From positions 1 through 39,902 of the forward strand of contig CALMPB010000094.1 of NCBI GenBank assembly GCA_937871985.1: a stretch of 39,902 bases of DNA, written 5' to 3'. The notes beneath the pieces were generated by a model. The model was not told the DNA's origin and searched no databases. It saw nothing but the letters and a program-made list of their open reading frames with translations. The DNA comes from an uncultured Burkholderiaceae bacterium. Its GTDB lineage: Bacteria > Pseudomonadota > Gammaproteobacteria > Burkholderiales > Burkholderiaceae. Shown here one piece after another: positions 26,257 through 34,979 of this stretch (the first letter of the stretch is position 1; each line of letters begins with the position of its first letter). A program made the translations under genes and the position numbers.

Positions 26257-28351
26257 CGTCGCCTTCCTCTGCAATGTCGATTTCTAGAACGTCGTAGTTG
26301 TTGATGTGGCAGCGGTCATTGGGCTGCAGCACAATGGTGGTGTCGACGGCTTCGATGACGGCGGGCCCCTCCAGGTGGTGGCCGGGCTTGAGCTTCTCGG
26401 ATTCGTAGATCGGGGTTTCTATCCACGTGAATTTTCCGCCTCCCGCGTCGAAGCAGACGCGCCGGCGGCCCTTGATCGCAGTGTCGGAGGGCTCGGAGGC
26501 CGTGCCCTCGACCGGATCCAGTGTCATGCTTCTGCCGCCGATCACGTCCTGGCGTATCGCCAGGATTTCGATGGGTGCGCTGGGCGTCGAGAAGGCGTAC
26601 CGCTTGTGATGCAGTTCGTGAAACGCTTCGCTGGTGGCTTCCATGATTCCCTGAGCCGACAACATATTGCCGACAGGCATGGGCGTCGCCAGTTCGTGAA
26701 CCTGTCCGGGGTAGCGCAATTCCGCGTAGCGCTCCACGGTAATGCCTTCCACGCCGGAAAAACGTTGCAGATCCTTGGCGGCTTCTGCGGCCATGGCATC
26801 GAGTTCGACGATGAGCTTGCCGGTGTCCAGCGTGTCGAGGCGGCCGGAGACGGGAATCAGTTGCGAACGGCGCAGGTCGGCAAGCAATTCACCCTGTGCG
26901 CAGAACACGGAGGCGGTTCTGGGGATCAGCACCTTGCGGATGCCAAGATCCTTGGCCTGCGTGCACACCGTCATGCTGCCGGCGCCACCGAAGGACATCA
27001 GGGCGAAATCACGTGGGTCGTGGCCGACGGCGACGGAAACATAGCGGATACCGTTGGAGGTGTTGTTGTTGATGATGCGCAGAATGCTGAACGCGGCTTC
27101 GTCGACACTCATGCCCAAAGGCTGTGCGATCTTCTCGCGGATGGCCGTCTCGGACAGCGATTTGTCGAGCTTCATTTTGCCGCCCAGGAAATAGTCCGGG
27201 TTGACGAAGCCCAAGTACAGGAAGGCATCGGTCGAGGTGGGATCGGTGCCGCCCGTGCCATAGCAGGCCGGGCCGGGGCGGGCGCCCGCGCTTTGGGGGC
27301 CGACCCTTAGGGCGCCGCCCGTATCCACCCAGGCGATTGAGCCGCCGCCCGAGCCTATGGTGTGTATGGCCAGCATGGGCGTGCCGACGAATTGTCGGTT
27401 GAACCAGGTTTCCGTGCGGGTTTCAGGTGTGGCATTGCGGACCAGCGACACATCGTAGCTCGTGCCGCCCATGTCGACCCCGATGACGTTGGGGTGCCCG
27501 CACAGCTCACCGACTCGCGACATGGCGGCGACCCCGCCGGCAGGACCGGAAAGCAGGAAGGCGCAGCCCATGCGTCCGGCATACTCCGGCGAGGTGTTCC
27601 CTCCATTGGATTGCATCAGTAGGAGCTCATTCTTGTAGCCGTTCTCCCGAAGCTGGTTGGTCAGGCGTTCAAGATAGGAACGCAGCAAGGGACTCATTGC
27701 GGCATTCACGATGGTCGTGCTGAAGCGTTCGTATTCGCGGATCTTGGGCAGCACTCCTGACGAGACGAACACGTCCAACTCGGGCGCTTCTTCTGCGATT
27801 ATCTCGGCCGTGCGCAGTTCATGGACGGGATTAAGGAAGGAGTTCAGGTAGCAGACCGCGACGGCGCGGATTCCCTCGGCCTTCATACGCTTTGCAAGGT
27901 CTCGCACTTCCGATTCGGCCAGGGGGGTCATGACTTCGCCGTCCGGGCCGATGCGTTCCGTGACACCAATGCGCCAGCGCCGTTTGACGAATTCGTAAGG
28001 ACGCTCCAACTGCAGGTCGAAAGCCACCTCTTTGTAGCCGCGGCGCAGGTCGACGACGTCACGGAAGCCCTTGGTGGTAAGCATTGCCGTTTCGACGCCC
28101 TTGTTCTGTAGCATCGCGTTCGTTGCGACCGTCGTTCCGAAGTTAATGACTTCGACCCGGGAAAGGAATTCGGGCAGGGACAGGGTTTCCTTCTCCGCCA
28201 TCAGGCACAGTGCGCCCATGACGGCTTCCGATTCATTTCCTGGCACAGAGGGGACTTTGCCGCGTGTGAGCACTCCCTTGCTGTTCTGCATGATGATGTC
28301 GGTGAACGTGCCGCCGACATCGAGTCCAACTTTGTATTGCTCATGGTTCAT
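26237..28351 (-). CDS. hyuA: hydantoinase A / oxoprolinase-type ATP-dependent subunit
   Basis: A 704-residue HyuA protein, normal family length. The ASKHA-type ATP motifs are present: DVGGTFTD at residues 11-18, a second phosphate loop GVDMGGTSYDVSLV, and LLSGPAGGVAAMSRVG. Further family segments are GPQSAGARPGPACYGTGGTDPTSTDA and the C-terminal GPAVIEAVDTTIVLQPND. It phosphorylates or activates the carbonyl of the substrate, which HyuB then processes. GGAGGAAA 6 nt before the ATG fixes the start. It is first in the operon, with a sigma70 promoter and IclR-type operator directly upstream, and overlaps the short hyuB-like gene. The substrate is an unidentified cyclic amide, imide or ketone. 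Confidence 0.94.
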   Translation of the reverse strand: MNHEQYKVGLDVGGTFTDIIMQNSKGVLTRGKVPSVPGNESEAVMGALCLMAEKETLSLPEFLSRVEVINFGTTVATNAMLQNKGVETAMLTTKGFRDVVDLRRGYKEVAFDLQLERPYEFVKRRWRIGVTERIGPDGEVMTPLAESEVRDLAKRMKAEGIRAVAVCYLNSFLNPVHELRTAEIIAEEAPELDVFVSSGVLPKIREYERFSTTIVNAAMSPLLRSYLERLTNQLRENGYKNELLLMQSNGGNTSPEYAGRMGCAFLLSGPAGGVAAMSRVGELCGHPNVIGVDMGGTSYDVSLVRNATPETRTETWFNRQFVGTPMLAIHTIGSGGGSIAWVDTGGALRVGPQSAGARPGPACYGTGGTDPTSTDAFLYLGFVNPDYFLGGKMKLDKSLSETAIREKIAQPLGMSVDEAAFSILRIINNNTSNGIRYVSVAVGHDPRDFALMSFGGAGSMTVCTQAKDLGIRKVLIPRTASVFCAQGELLADLRRSQLIPVSGRLDTLDTGKLIVELDAMAAEAAKDLQRFSGVEGITVERYAELRYPGQVHELATPMPVGNMLSAQGIMEATSEAFHELHHKRYAFSTPSAPIEILAIRQDVIGGRSMTLDPVEGTASEPSDTAIKGRRRVCFDAGGGKFTWIETPIYESEKLKPGHHLEGPAVIEAVDTTIVLQPNDRCHINNYDVLEIDIAEEGDDEISDR

Positions 28352-28428
28352 GTGGTTGTTTCCTCCGTGATCATCATTCGCCGACGGGCTTGATGAAGGT
28401 AATCGGTTCTGGCATTATTTTAATTATT

Positions 28429-28458
28429 AGTTTCCTTAAGGGAAATATAGTTTCTTAA
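28429..28458 (+). promoter_or_regulatory. IclR-type tripartite operator, copy 3 (hyu operon promoter)
   Basis: The 30-nt element matches GTTTC-N7-GAAA-N4-GTTTC with all 14 fixed positions. A fourth inverted half-site, AAACT, follows at 28463-28467. It covers the expected hyuA start point and touches the -10 box, the position of a repressor. It lies in the 214-nt divergent space shared with the amidase gene. Confidence 0.75.
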
Positions 28459-28487
28459 ATATAAACTTGTGGTTTTAAGCCTGTCAA
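28458..28487 (-). promoter_or_regulatory. sigma70 promoter of the hyu-liv operon
   Basis: On the minus strand a perfect TTGACA (28482-28487) is followed after 18 nt by TATATT (28458-28463, five of six consensus). The start point would be near 28451, inside the tripartite operator. This is the best promoter match I found in the window. Confidence 0.7.
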
Positions 28488-28565
28488 TCGTTTTTGGCGG
28501 GTTGCTGTACCTCCGAGTGCCTCCGAGCCGAGCTCGCCCGCCAACTTTCGATGGATTAGCCAAGG

Positions 28566-29897
28566 ATGTCCATGACCGGATCAACCAGTAAACGCGCCGC
28601 TGTGGAGATGGCATTGAGCCTTATCGAAGATCCGGCCGGGCAGGGGCCGGCGGCCTTTACCCGTATTTACCCTGAGAGCGCCCGCCAGGCGGCTGATGCT
28701 GTGGACGAAATGGTGCGGCTGGGTCTGGAAACACCTCCTTTGGCGGGTGTGGTGGTGTCTGTCAAGGATCTGTTCGACGTTCGGGGCGAGGTCACTCTGG
28801 CCGGTTCGAAGATACTGGCGACACAAGCACCCGCCGCATGCGATGCCGAGGTGGTACGGCGGCTGCGCCAGGCCGGAGCGGCCATCATCGGCAAAACGAA
28901 TATGACTGAGTTCGCCTTCAGCGGCTTGGGGTTGAATCCGCATTACGGCACGCCCTTGAACGCATGGGACCGCGAAAATCAGCGCATCCCGGGCGGGTCC
29001 TCGTCGGGGGCGGCCGTTTCCGTTACCGACGGTATGGCGCTGATCGCCATCGGAACCGACACGGGAGGATCATGCCGGATTCCCGCGGCCCTGAACGGAT
29101 TGGTGGGCTTCAAGCCCAGTGCCTATACCGTGCCCAAAGACGGAGCCTTCCCTCTCTCGTACACCTATGATTCCGTCGGCCCCATTGCTTCGACGACCGA
29201 ACAGTGCGCTCTCGCATACGCAGTGCTCAGCAACACCCGCCCTCGGATGGAGGACCTGGATGCCGGGCAACTGGTATTGGGAGTAGTCAAGAACTATGTT
29301 CAGGAGGGGCTGGACGATGCCGTGGCGGCAAGTTTTGACGCGGCGCTAAGCAGGCTGGCGGATGCGGGAGCGACCGTGCGCGAGATCAACATAGGGGCGC
29401 TGGACGAAATTGCCTCTCTGACCCTCAATGGGGGAATCTTGGGCGCGCAAGCGTATCAGATACATCGGCGTCGGCTGCAAAGCGGCGCCGGCGAATTCGA
29501 CCCGCGCGTCGCGGCCAGAATTCGCATGGGCGAAGCCGTTTCGTGTTCCGACTACATTGAGCTACAGCAAAAAAGGTCGGCGCTGGCGGACCGCTTCGAC
29601 ACGGAGATATATGGTTATCACGCGATTGTCATGCCCACGGTGCCTGTGGTTGCGCCTCGGATATCCGATCTAAGCGATGACCAGGACTATGTCAGAACCA
29701 ATCTGCTGATGTTGCGCAACCCGAGTATTGCCAACATGATGGATATGTGTTCCATATCTTTGCCCTGCCATCGACCGGGCGGGGCGCCGGTGGGCCTGAT
29801 GCTTACTTGTTCGAACGGCAGCGACTGGCATTTGCTGAGTACTGCGCGAGTGGTCGAGCGTGTCCTGAATGGGGAAAACCAGGAGCGTGGGCGCTAG
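28566..29897 (+). CDS. amidase (amidase signature family, GatA-like)
   Basis: A 443-residue amidase with triad K67 (VVSVKDLF), S145 (PGGSSSGAAV) and nucleophile S169 (GTDTGGSCRIPA). The layout is GatA/AtzF-like, but no GatB or GatC is nearby, so it is a stand-alone catabolic amidase. It would cleave a linear amide, ureido or carbamoyl product. It is divergent from hyuA and shares its regulatory region, so it is a likely pathway partner for the ring-opened product. ATG at 28566 or 28572 (MTGSTS) are both possible; neither has a strong ribosome-binding site. It is convergent with the next binding protein. Confidence 0.92.
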   Translation: MSMTGSTSKRAAVEMALSLIEDPAGQGPAAFTRIYPESARQAADAVDEMVRLGLETPPLAGVVVSVKDLFDVRGEVTLAGSKILATQAPAACDAEVVRRLRQAGAAIIGKTNMTEFAFSGLGLNPHYGTPLNAWDRENQRIPGGSSSGAAVSVTDGMALIAIGTDTGGSCRIPAALNGLVGFKPSAYTVPKDGAFPLSYTYDSVGPIASTTEQCALAYAVLSNTRPRMEDLDAGQLVLGVVKNYVQEGLDDAVAASFDAALSRLADAGATVREINIGALDEIASLTLNGGILGAQAYQIHRRRLQSGAGEFDPRVAARIRMGEAVSCSDYIELQQKRSALADRFDTEIYGYHAIVMPTVPVVAPRISDLSDDQDYVRTNLLMLRNPSIANMMDMCSISLPCHRPGGAPVGLMLTCSNGSDWHLLSTARVVERVLNGENQERGR

Positions 29898-29905
29898 AAA
29901 GCAGT

Positions 29906-29932
29906 CCGGGCCCCTTTTTTGCTGGGGCCCGG
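29906..29932. terminator. hairpin between convergent genes, probable bidirectional terminator
   Basis: CCGGGCCCC (29906-29914) and GGGGCCCGG (29924-29932) form a perfect 9-bp stem around a 9-nt loop that begins with six T residues. It lies 9 nt after the amidase stop and 27 nt from the end of the convergent binding-protein gene. The 3' flank has no T-run. Confidence 0.55.
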
Positions 29933-29958
29933 AGCATGTTGCCGCTTTTAGCGAGGCA

Positions 29959-31134
29959 TTACTTCAAGGGGCACTCGGTGTGATAGGCGTCTTGATGGTT
30001 GGGCAGCGGCTTGGCTATGGTTTTCAGCGAAACGCGGCCCTTGTCGTCTTTGGCGACTTCGAAGGCATACATGTCCTGGATGGGGAAATGGTTGTTGCCG
30101 AACTTGAAGTTGCCGCGCACCGATTTGAAGTCCGCCGCTTTCAGGGCTTGGCGGAAGGCGTCTTTGTCGGTGGCCTTGCCGCCCGTTTTACGCAGCGCGC
30201 TGTCGATCAGCAGAGCGGAGTCGTAGGCTTGCGCGGCATATTGCGACGGAATGCGGTGGTATTTCTTTTCGAAGTCCGCCACGAATTTCTTGCTGGTCGG
30301 GTTGTCGAAATCGGGGCCCCAGAATGTTCCGGAGATGACGCCCAGCGCGGTTTCGTTGAGGGCGGGCAGGGTGGTGCCGTCGACCGTGGAAGCGCTAAGC
30401 AGGGGCTGTTTGCCCAGCATGCCGGCCTGGCGGAATTGCTTGATGAAGTTCACCCCCATGCCGCCGGGGTAGAACACGTAGACGGCGTCGGGGGCGGTAG
30501 CCTGCAACTGCGCGATTTCGGCGGAGTAGTCCGGTTGGTTGAGCTGGGTGTATACCTCGCCGACGACCTTGCCCTTGAAGAAGCGCTTGAAGCCTTCAAG
30601 CTGGTCCTTGCCCGACTGGTAATTGGGGGCCATGAGGTAGACGTTCTTGTAGCCCTTCTGGTTGGCATATTCGCCCACGACCTCGGCCTGGTTGTCGTTT
30701 TGCCACGAGGTAAAGAAGAAGTTGGCGTTGCATTGCTTGCCCGCCAGCGGAGCCGGGCCGGCATTGGAGCTGATGAGGAAGGTGCCGGCTTCGGCGACAG
30801 GCTTGGAAATGGCCATGAGCACGTTGGAGAACGTAATGCCCGTTATGAGGTCCACGTGGTCTTTCTCGATGAGCTTGCGCACGTTCTGGACGCCGAGATC
30901 CGGCTTGAGCTGGTCGTCTTCCTTGACGATGACGGTTTTCGTGTTGCCGAGCTTGCCGCCCAGTTGATCCACCGCCAGCATGAAGCCGTCGTACTGGTCT
31001 TGCCCAAGGGCCGCGGCGGGGCCCGACAATGTCGCCATGAAACCTATCTTTACGTCGGCATGCGCAGCCGAAAGGCCGCCAAAAGCCAATGCCAGCGCTA
31101 GTGCGCCGCCGGACAACGAGAGTTTTGTCTTCAT
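29959..31134 (-). CDS. ABC transporter substrate-binding protein, Liv type (orphan)
   Basis: A 391-residue periplasmic binding protein of the LivJ/K fold. The Sec signal KLSLSGGALALALAFGGLSA is cleaved after AHA near residue 26, and the mature chain begins DVKIGFMATLSGPAAALGQD. AAAGGAGGTGTT gives an excellent ribosome-binding site. It lies 52 nt downstream of the LysR gene on the same strand, with no permease or ATPase gene adjoining. It may serve the LysR-controlled aromatic cluster and dock with one of the Liv permeases in this window or elsewhere. The ligand is unknown. Confidence 0.92.
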   Translation of the reverse strand: MKTKLSLSGGALALALAFGGLSAAHADVKIGFMATLSGPAAALGQDQYDGFMLAVDQLGGKLGNTKTVIVKEDDQLKPDLGVQNVRKLIEKDHVDLITGITFSNVLMAISKPVAEAGTFLISSNAGPAPLAGKQCNANFFFTSWQNDNQAEVVGEYANQKGYKNVYLMAPNYQSGKDQLEGFKRFFKGKVVGEVYTQLNQPDYSAEIAQLQATAPDAVYVFYPGGMGVNFIKQFRQAGMLGKQPLLSASTVDGTTLPALNETALGVISGTFWGPDFDNPTSKKFVADFEKKYHRIPSQYAAQAYDSALLIDSALRKTGGKATDKDAFRQALKAADFKSVRGNFKFGNNHFPIQDMYAFEVAKDDKGRVSLKTIAKPLPNHQDAYHTECPLK

Positions 31135-31186
31135 AACACCTCCTTTAGGGTTAAAGCACTTTACGATACTTTAGAGAGTCTTGTTA

Positions 31187-32140
31187 TCAGTAGTAACCAG
31201 TGTTTGCCCGGAGTTTTGCATCCGCGTCTTGCGAAACCCAGGCCTGGATGCTCTTGATGAAACTGTCCGCGGCGGGAGACAGGCTTTTTCCCGCCATGTA
31301 GTAAATATATATTTGTCGATAGTATACGGGCTTGACCAGGGGAATCATGACCAGGCCGTGGGCGTGGACCAATGCTTCGGAGGACGTGGGGCAAGTGGTC
31401 AGCCCCATGCCGTTGGCCACCATGCCCATGGCGGTCGTGACGTATGACGCTTCATGGGCGAGCTTGACCATGGCGGTGCCGTGCGCTTCGAGCGTGGCGG
31501 AAAGGCTGGCGAAGGCGTCGCGCGTTGGGGCAATGAAAGGCCATGCTCTTATTTCGTCCCATCGAACCACTTTTTTGGAAGCCAGCGGGTGGTTCGCGGG
31601 GCAGACCAACTGGTGCTGATCCCGCATCAATGGGATTTCGCTGATTTCATGGGTGTCGTCGACGTCACGCGCGGTTGGAAACCGGTCGGGGCCGATGGCT
31701 AGCTCCACTTCGCCGTCGCGCAGCACGGAAAGCAGGCGCTCGGGCAGGGTGTCGTGCAGCTTTACCGTGATGCCGGGGTATTCGGCCAGCCACTGCGAGA
31801 TGAGGCGCGGCATCAGGGTGCAGGCCATCAATTGCGGCGCGGCCACGCGCAAGGTTCCGCTTTTCTTGTCGCGGATGTCGTTAAGGCGCTCGACCGTCGC
31901 GGCCAGGTTGTTGAAGATGCTTTGGGCCGTGGGCAGCAGCTCGTTGCCGGCTTCCGTGACCGTGACTTTGCGGGTGGTTCGATCCAGCAGTTGCACGCCG
32001 AGTTCTTGTTCCAGGTCGCGGATGAGAACGCTGATGGCGGATTGGGTAAGGTGCAGCGCCATGGCCGCTTCGGTGAAGCTGCCGGTTGCGGCGATGGCGG
32101 CAAATGCTTTGAGCTGCTTCAGCGAGGGCCCGATATTCAT
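31187..32140 (-). CDS. LysR family transcriptional regulator
   Basis: A 317-residue LysR-type regulator. The N-terminal helix-turn-helix (LKQLKAFAAIAATGSFTEAAMALHLTQSAISVLIRDLEQELG, about residues 8-50) and the effector domain from about residue 90 are standard. It is divergent from the VOC-SDR-hmgA-Rieske cluster, 93 nt away. This is the classical LysR layout, so it probably activates that cluster when an aromatic inducer is present. An orphan binding-protein gene follows it on the same strand. Confidence 0.92.
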   Translation of the reverse strand: MNIGPSLKQLKAFAAIAATGSFTEAAMALHLTQSAISVLIRDLEQELGVQLLDRTTRKVTVTEAGNELLPTAQSIFNNLAATVERLNDIRDKKSGTLRVAAPQLMACTLMPRLISQWLAEYPGITVKLHDTLPERLLSVLRDGEVELAIGPDRFPTARDVDDTHEISEIPLMRDQHQLVCPANHPLASKKVVRWDEIRAWPFIAPTRDAFASLSATLEAHGTAMVKLAHEASYVTTAMGMVANGMGLTTCPTSSEALVHAHGLVMIPLVKPVYYRQIYIYYMAGKSLSPAADSFIKSIQAWVSQDADAKLRANTGYY

Positions 32141-32154
32141 ACGATATTTTCATT

Positions 32155-32171
32155 AAATAATTAAATTATTT
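32155..32171. promoter_or_regulatory. AT-rich inverted repeat, candidate LysR site
   Basis: AAATAAT (32155-32161), a 3-nt spacer and ATTATTT (32165-32171) form a perfect inverted repeat. A T-N11-A pattern, the LysR signature spacing, is present at 32153-32165. It sits between the LysR gene and the VOC gene. AT-richness makes chance repeats more likely here. Confidence 0.4.
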
Positions 32172-32233
32172 CGTTTGAATTATAAGTAGCAGGGACTTCT
32201 AATACAAGCATTGTCACTTCGAGGAGTGCCGTT

Positions 32234-32818
32234 ATGAGTCCATACAATGACGCCCATGGTTTCCATGGGGCTGCGGATGCGCCCCGCATAGAAGGCTTGC
32301 ACCATTACGCCTGGCGTTGCCGCGACAGCGAAGAAACCCGGCAGTTCTACGAGGACGTTCTGGGGCTGCCTCTCGTGCACGTCATAAAAAACGAGTACGT
32401 TCCCAGCACGGGCGACTATTGCCCTTACGTTCATATTTTCTTCCGCCTGGGCGACGGTTCGTACATTGCCTTTTTCGACCTGGGCGACGACGTTGCGGCG
32501 CTGCCTTCTCCGAACACGCCTTCGTGGGTCAACCATCTGGCTCTGCGCGTCGGTTCAGTCGAGGAACTGCTGCAAATCAAATCCCGGCTGGAAGCGGCCG
32601 GGGTGTCCGTTCTGGGCGTGACGGATCATCACATCATCCAATCCATCTATTTTTTCGATCCCAACGGCATCCGGCTGGAGCTGACCACTCCCACTGTCCC
32701 GCAGTCCGAAATGGACGAGCTGACGAAGTCCGCGCATGCGGAGCTGGCGCAATGGGTGCGGTGCAAGGCCGAACGAGCGGGCGGCCATCAGGCGGGGGTT
32801 TCCCATGCTGCGCAATAA
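32234..32818 (+). CDS. VOC (glyoxalase/extradiol dioxygenase-like) family protein
   Basis: A 194-residue vicinal-oxygen-chelate protein with paired beta-alpha-beta-beta-beta modules. Likely metal ligands are a His in GLHHYAW (about residue 22), the His in WVNHLAL and the Glu in IRLELT. A 40-residue tail after the second module is charged and specific to this protein. GAGGAG precedes the ATG. It is the first gene of the LysR-controlled cluster, 27 nt upstream of the SDR gene. It could be a ring-cleavage dioxygenase, a lyase or an isomerase acting on an aromatic intermediate; the sequence does not decide. Confidence 0.88.
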   Translation: MSPYNDAHGFHGAADAPRIEGLHHYAWRCRDSEETRQFYEDVLGLPLVHVIKNEYVPSTGDYCPYVHIFFRLGDGSYIAFFDLGDDVAALPSPNTPSWVNHLALRVGSVEELLQIKSRLEAAGVSVLGVTDHHIIQSIYFFDPNGIRLELTTPTVPQSEMDELTKSAHAELAQWVRCKAERAGGHQAGVSHAAQ

Positions 32819-32845
32819 ATTCATTTGGTGTTCAAAAGGTGCTAC

Positions 32846-33613
32846 ATGACTGCTTTTTCGCAGACCAATACCCTGCCTCTGGCGGGGAAAACCGCCGTCG
32901 TTACCGGGGGCAGCAGCGGCATAGGCGCGGCCTGTGTACAGCTTTTGGCGGAGCAGGGCGCTACCGTCGTCATCGGCTTCAACAAAGGCGAGTCCCAGGC
33001 CGAGGCGCTGCGGCGCGAACTGCCTGGCAACGGCCATCGAATCCTGCACATACCCTTGACCGACGTCGCCGCCCATGAGCGGGTCGCCGCCTTCCTGAAG
33101 GAGACGTTCGGGGCGTTGGACATCCTGGTGAACTCGGCGGGCTTCACGAAACGTATTGCGCACAACAATCTGGATGAGATGGACTACGCCTGTTTCGTGG
33201 ATATTCTGAACGCCAATGTGGCCGGCCATTTTTCCATCATCCGCGCGCTCATGCCGCTGCTGCGCGCCTCGGGAAAGGCCACGGTCGTCAATGTGTCCTC
33301 GGTGTCGGCGTTCACGGGTTCGGGCAGCAATATCGCCTATTGCGCGGCCAAGGGGGCCTTGGACACGCTGACGATCTCCCTGGCGCGGGCCTTTGCGCCG
33401 GAAGTGCGTTTTCTGTGCGTTTCGCCCGCGGCGGTCGACACCGGCTTCGTGCAGGGCAGGGATCATGCCGAGCTGGAAAAAAGGGCGCGGAGCACGCCGC
33501 TGGGCCGCATCGTGACGCCCGAGGACGTGGCGCTGGCCGTGCTGGCCTGCATCACGCATTTGCGCACGGCCGTGGGATCGCGCATTGTCATCGATGGAGG
33601 GAATTCCTTATGA
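32846..33613 (+). CDS. short-chain dehydrogenase/reductase (SDR)
   Basis: A 255-residue classical SDR. The cofactor loop TGGSSGIG is at residues 20-27, NSAG at 96-99, a catalytic Ser near 152-153 and Y165-X3-K169 in AYCAAKG. It would oxidise an alcohol or dihydrodiol, or reduce a ketone, with NAD(P). The ATG at 32846 (AAAAGG upstream) is preferred over TTG at 32825, which only adds seven residues. Its TGA overlaps the hmgA ATG (ATGA at 33610-33613), so the two are translationally coupled. That links its product to homogentisate chemistry. Confidence 0.92.
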   Translation: MTAFSQTNTLPLAGKTAVVTGGSSGIGAACVQLLAEQGATVVIGFNKGESQAEALRRELPGNGHRILHIPLTDVAAHERVAAFLKETFGALDILVNSAGFTKRIAHNNLDEMDYACFVDILNANVAGHFSIIRALMPLLRASGKATVVNVSSVSAFTGSGSNIAYCAAKGALDTLTISLARAFAPEVRFLCVSPAAVDTGFVQGRDHAELEKRARSTPLGRIVTPEDVALAVLACITHLRTAVGSRIVIDGGNSL

Positions 33614-34968
33614 GCGTAAACCAAAGAAGCAGTCTGGACGATGTGGATGGATCCGGAACGGCCTCCAGGCCCGCCGCCGGACATGTCCTGGAATACCAAA
33701 GCGGCTTCGGCAACCAGTTCGCCACCGAGGCCCTGCCCGGTGCGTTGCCGCAGGGGCGGAATTCGCCGCAGAAAGTGGCTTTTGGCCTGTATGCCGAGCT
33801 CTTGTCCGGCACCGCCTTTACCGCGCCGCGCGACCGGAATCTGCGAACCTGGCTGTACCGCATGCATCCAAGCGCCATGCATCGTCCGTTCAAGCGCATC
33901 GACGACCGCCAATGGCGTTCCGCGCCTTTCCACGAGGCGGAAACGCCGGCCAACCGCCTGCGCTGGAGCCCCTGGCCCATGCCGGCGCAGCCCACCGACT
34001 TCATCGACGGCATGACGACCATTGCCGGCAATGGCGATGTGCGCGCGCATAGCGGGGTGGCCGTCCATGTGTATGCCGCCAACCAATCGATGGAAAACCG
34101 CTATTTCGTGAACTCGGACGGCGAACTGCTGATCGTGCCGCAACTGGGTGCGTTGCTGGTGCATACCGAAATGGGGCGCCTGCGCGTCGATCCCGGCGAG
34201 ATTCTCGTCGTGCCGCGCGGCGTGCGCTTTCGCGTGGAGCTGTGCGATGGAAGCGCGCGGGGCTATGTCTGTGAAAACTACGGCGCGCCGTTCCGCTTGC
34301 CGGAACTCGGGCCCATAGGCTCCAACGGCCTGGCCAATCCGCGCGACTTCCTGGCCCCGGTGGCGGCCTTCGAGACCGGGACCGGCCCGGTGCGCATCGT
34401 CAATAAGTTTCTTGGCCGCCTGTGGGAGGGCGAGCAATCGCATTCGCCGCTGGACGTCGTGGCCTGGCACGGCAACCTGACCCCTTACAAATACGATCTG
34501 GCGCGCTTCATGGTCATCGGCACGATCAGCTTCGACCATCCCGATCCGTCGATCTACACCGTGCTGACCTCGGGCACCGACACCCCCGGCGTGGCGAATT
34601 GCGATTTCGTGATCTTCCCGCCGCGCTGGCTGGTGGCGCAAGACACCTTCCGCCCGCCCTGGTTCCATCGCAACGTCATGAGCGAACTCATGGGCCTGGT
34701 GCGCGGCGCCTACGACGGCAAGGCGGAAGGCTTTGTGCCAGGCGGCATCAGCCTGCACAACTGCATGCTGCCCCATGGCCCGGATGCCGCGACTTTCCAG
34801 AAAGCCAGCGCCGCCGAACTCAAGCCCCAGCTTGTGGAGGACACCCTGGCCTTCATGTTCGAAAGCCGCCACGCTTTCGAGCTGACCCCGGCGGCGCTGG
34901 CCGCGGACAATCTGCAGGGCGATTACGACGATGTCTGGAAGGGCTTTCCAGAGCAAGACAAACGATAG
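33610..34968 (+). CDS. hmgA: homogentisate 1,2-dioxygenase
   Basis: A 452-residue cupin-type iron dioxygenase that opens homogentisate to maleylacetoacetate. [19 protein letters not shown] near the N-terminus is the family hallmark. The iron ligands are H353 and E359 in [14 protein letters not shown] and H389 in [11 protein letters not shown]; the spacing equals that of the human enzyme (335, 341, 371). The frame starts in the SDR stop (ATGA); the longer frame back to 33340 overlaps the SDR gene and is rejected. The usual partners, fumarylacetoacetase and maleylacetoacetate isomerase, are not in the window. A VanA-like oxygenase follows after 11 nt. The gene may be an accessory copy for an aromatic pathway that converges on homogentisate. 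Confidence 0.96.
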   Translation: MSVNQRSSLDDVDGSGTASRPAAGHVLEYQSGFGNQFATEALPGALPQGRNSPQKVAFGLYAELLSGTAFTAPRDRNLRTWLYRMHPSAMHRPFKRIDDRQWRSAPFHEAETPANRLRWSPWPMPAQPTDFIDGMTTIAGNGDVRAHSGVAVHVYAANQSMENRYFVNSDGELLIVPQLGALLVHTEMGRLRVDPGEILVVPRGVRFRVELCDGSARGYVCENYGAPFRLPELGPIGSNGLANPRDFLAPVAAFETGTGPVRIVNKFLGRLWEGEQSHSPLDVVAWHGNLTPYKYDLARFMVIGTISFDHPDPSIYTVLTSGTDTPGVANCDFVIFPPRWLVAQDTFRPPWFHRNVMSELMGLVRGAYDGKAEGFVPGGISLHNCMLPHGPDAATFQKASAAELKPQLVEDTLAFMFESRHAFELTPAALAADNLQGDYDDVWKGFPEQDKR

Positions 34969-34979
34969 ACGGGATCACG

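Noticed and set aside
29869..31101. 410-codon frame on the plus strand across the binding-protein gene
   Set aside because: Antisense to a clear binding protein with signal peptide and perfect ribosome-binding site; the product resembles no known family.
33463..34956. 497-codon minus-strand frame across hmgA
   Set aside because: Antisense shadow of homogentisate dioxygenase, whose iron ligands are all in the sense frame.
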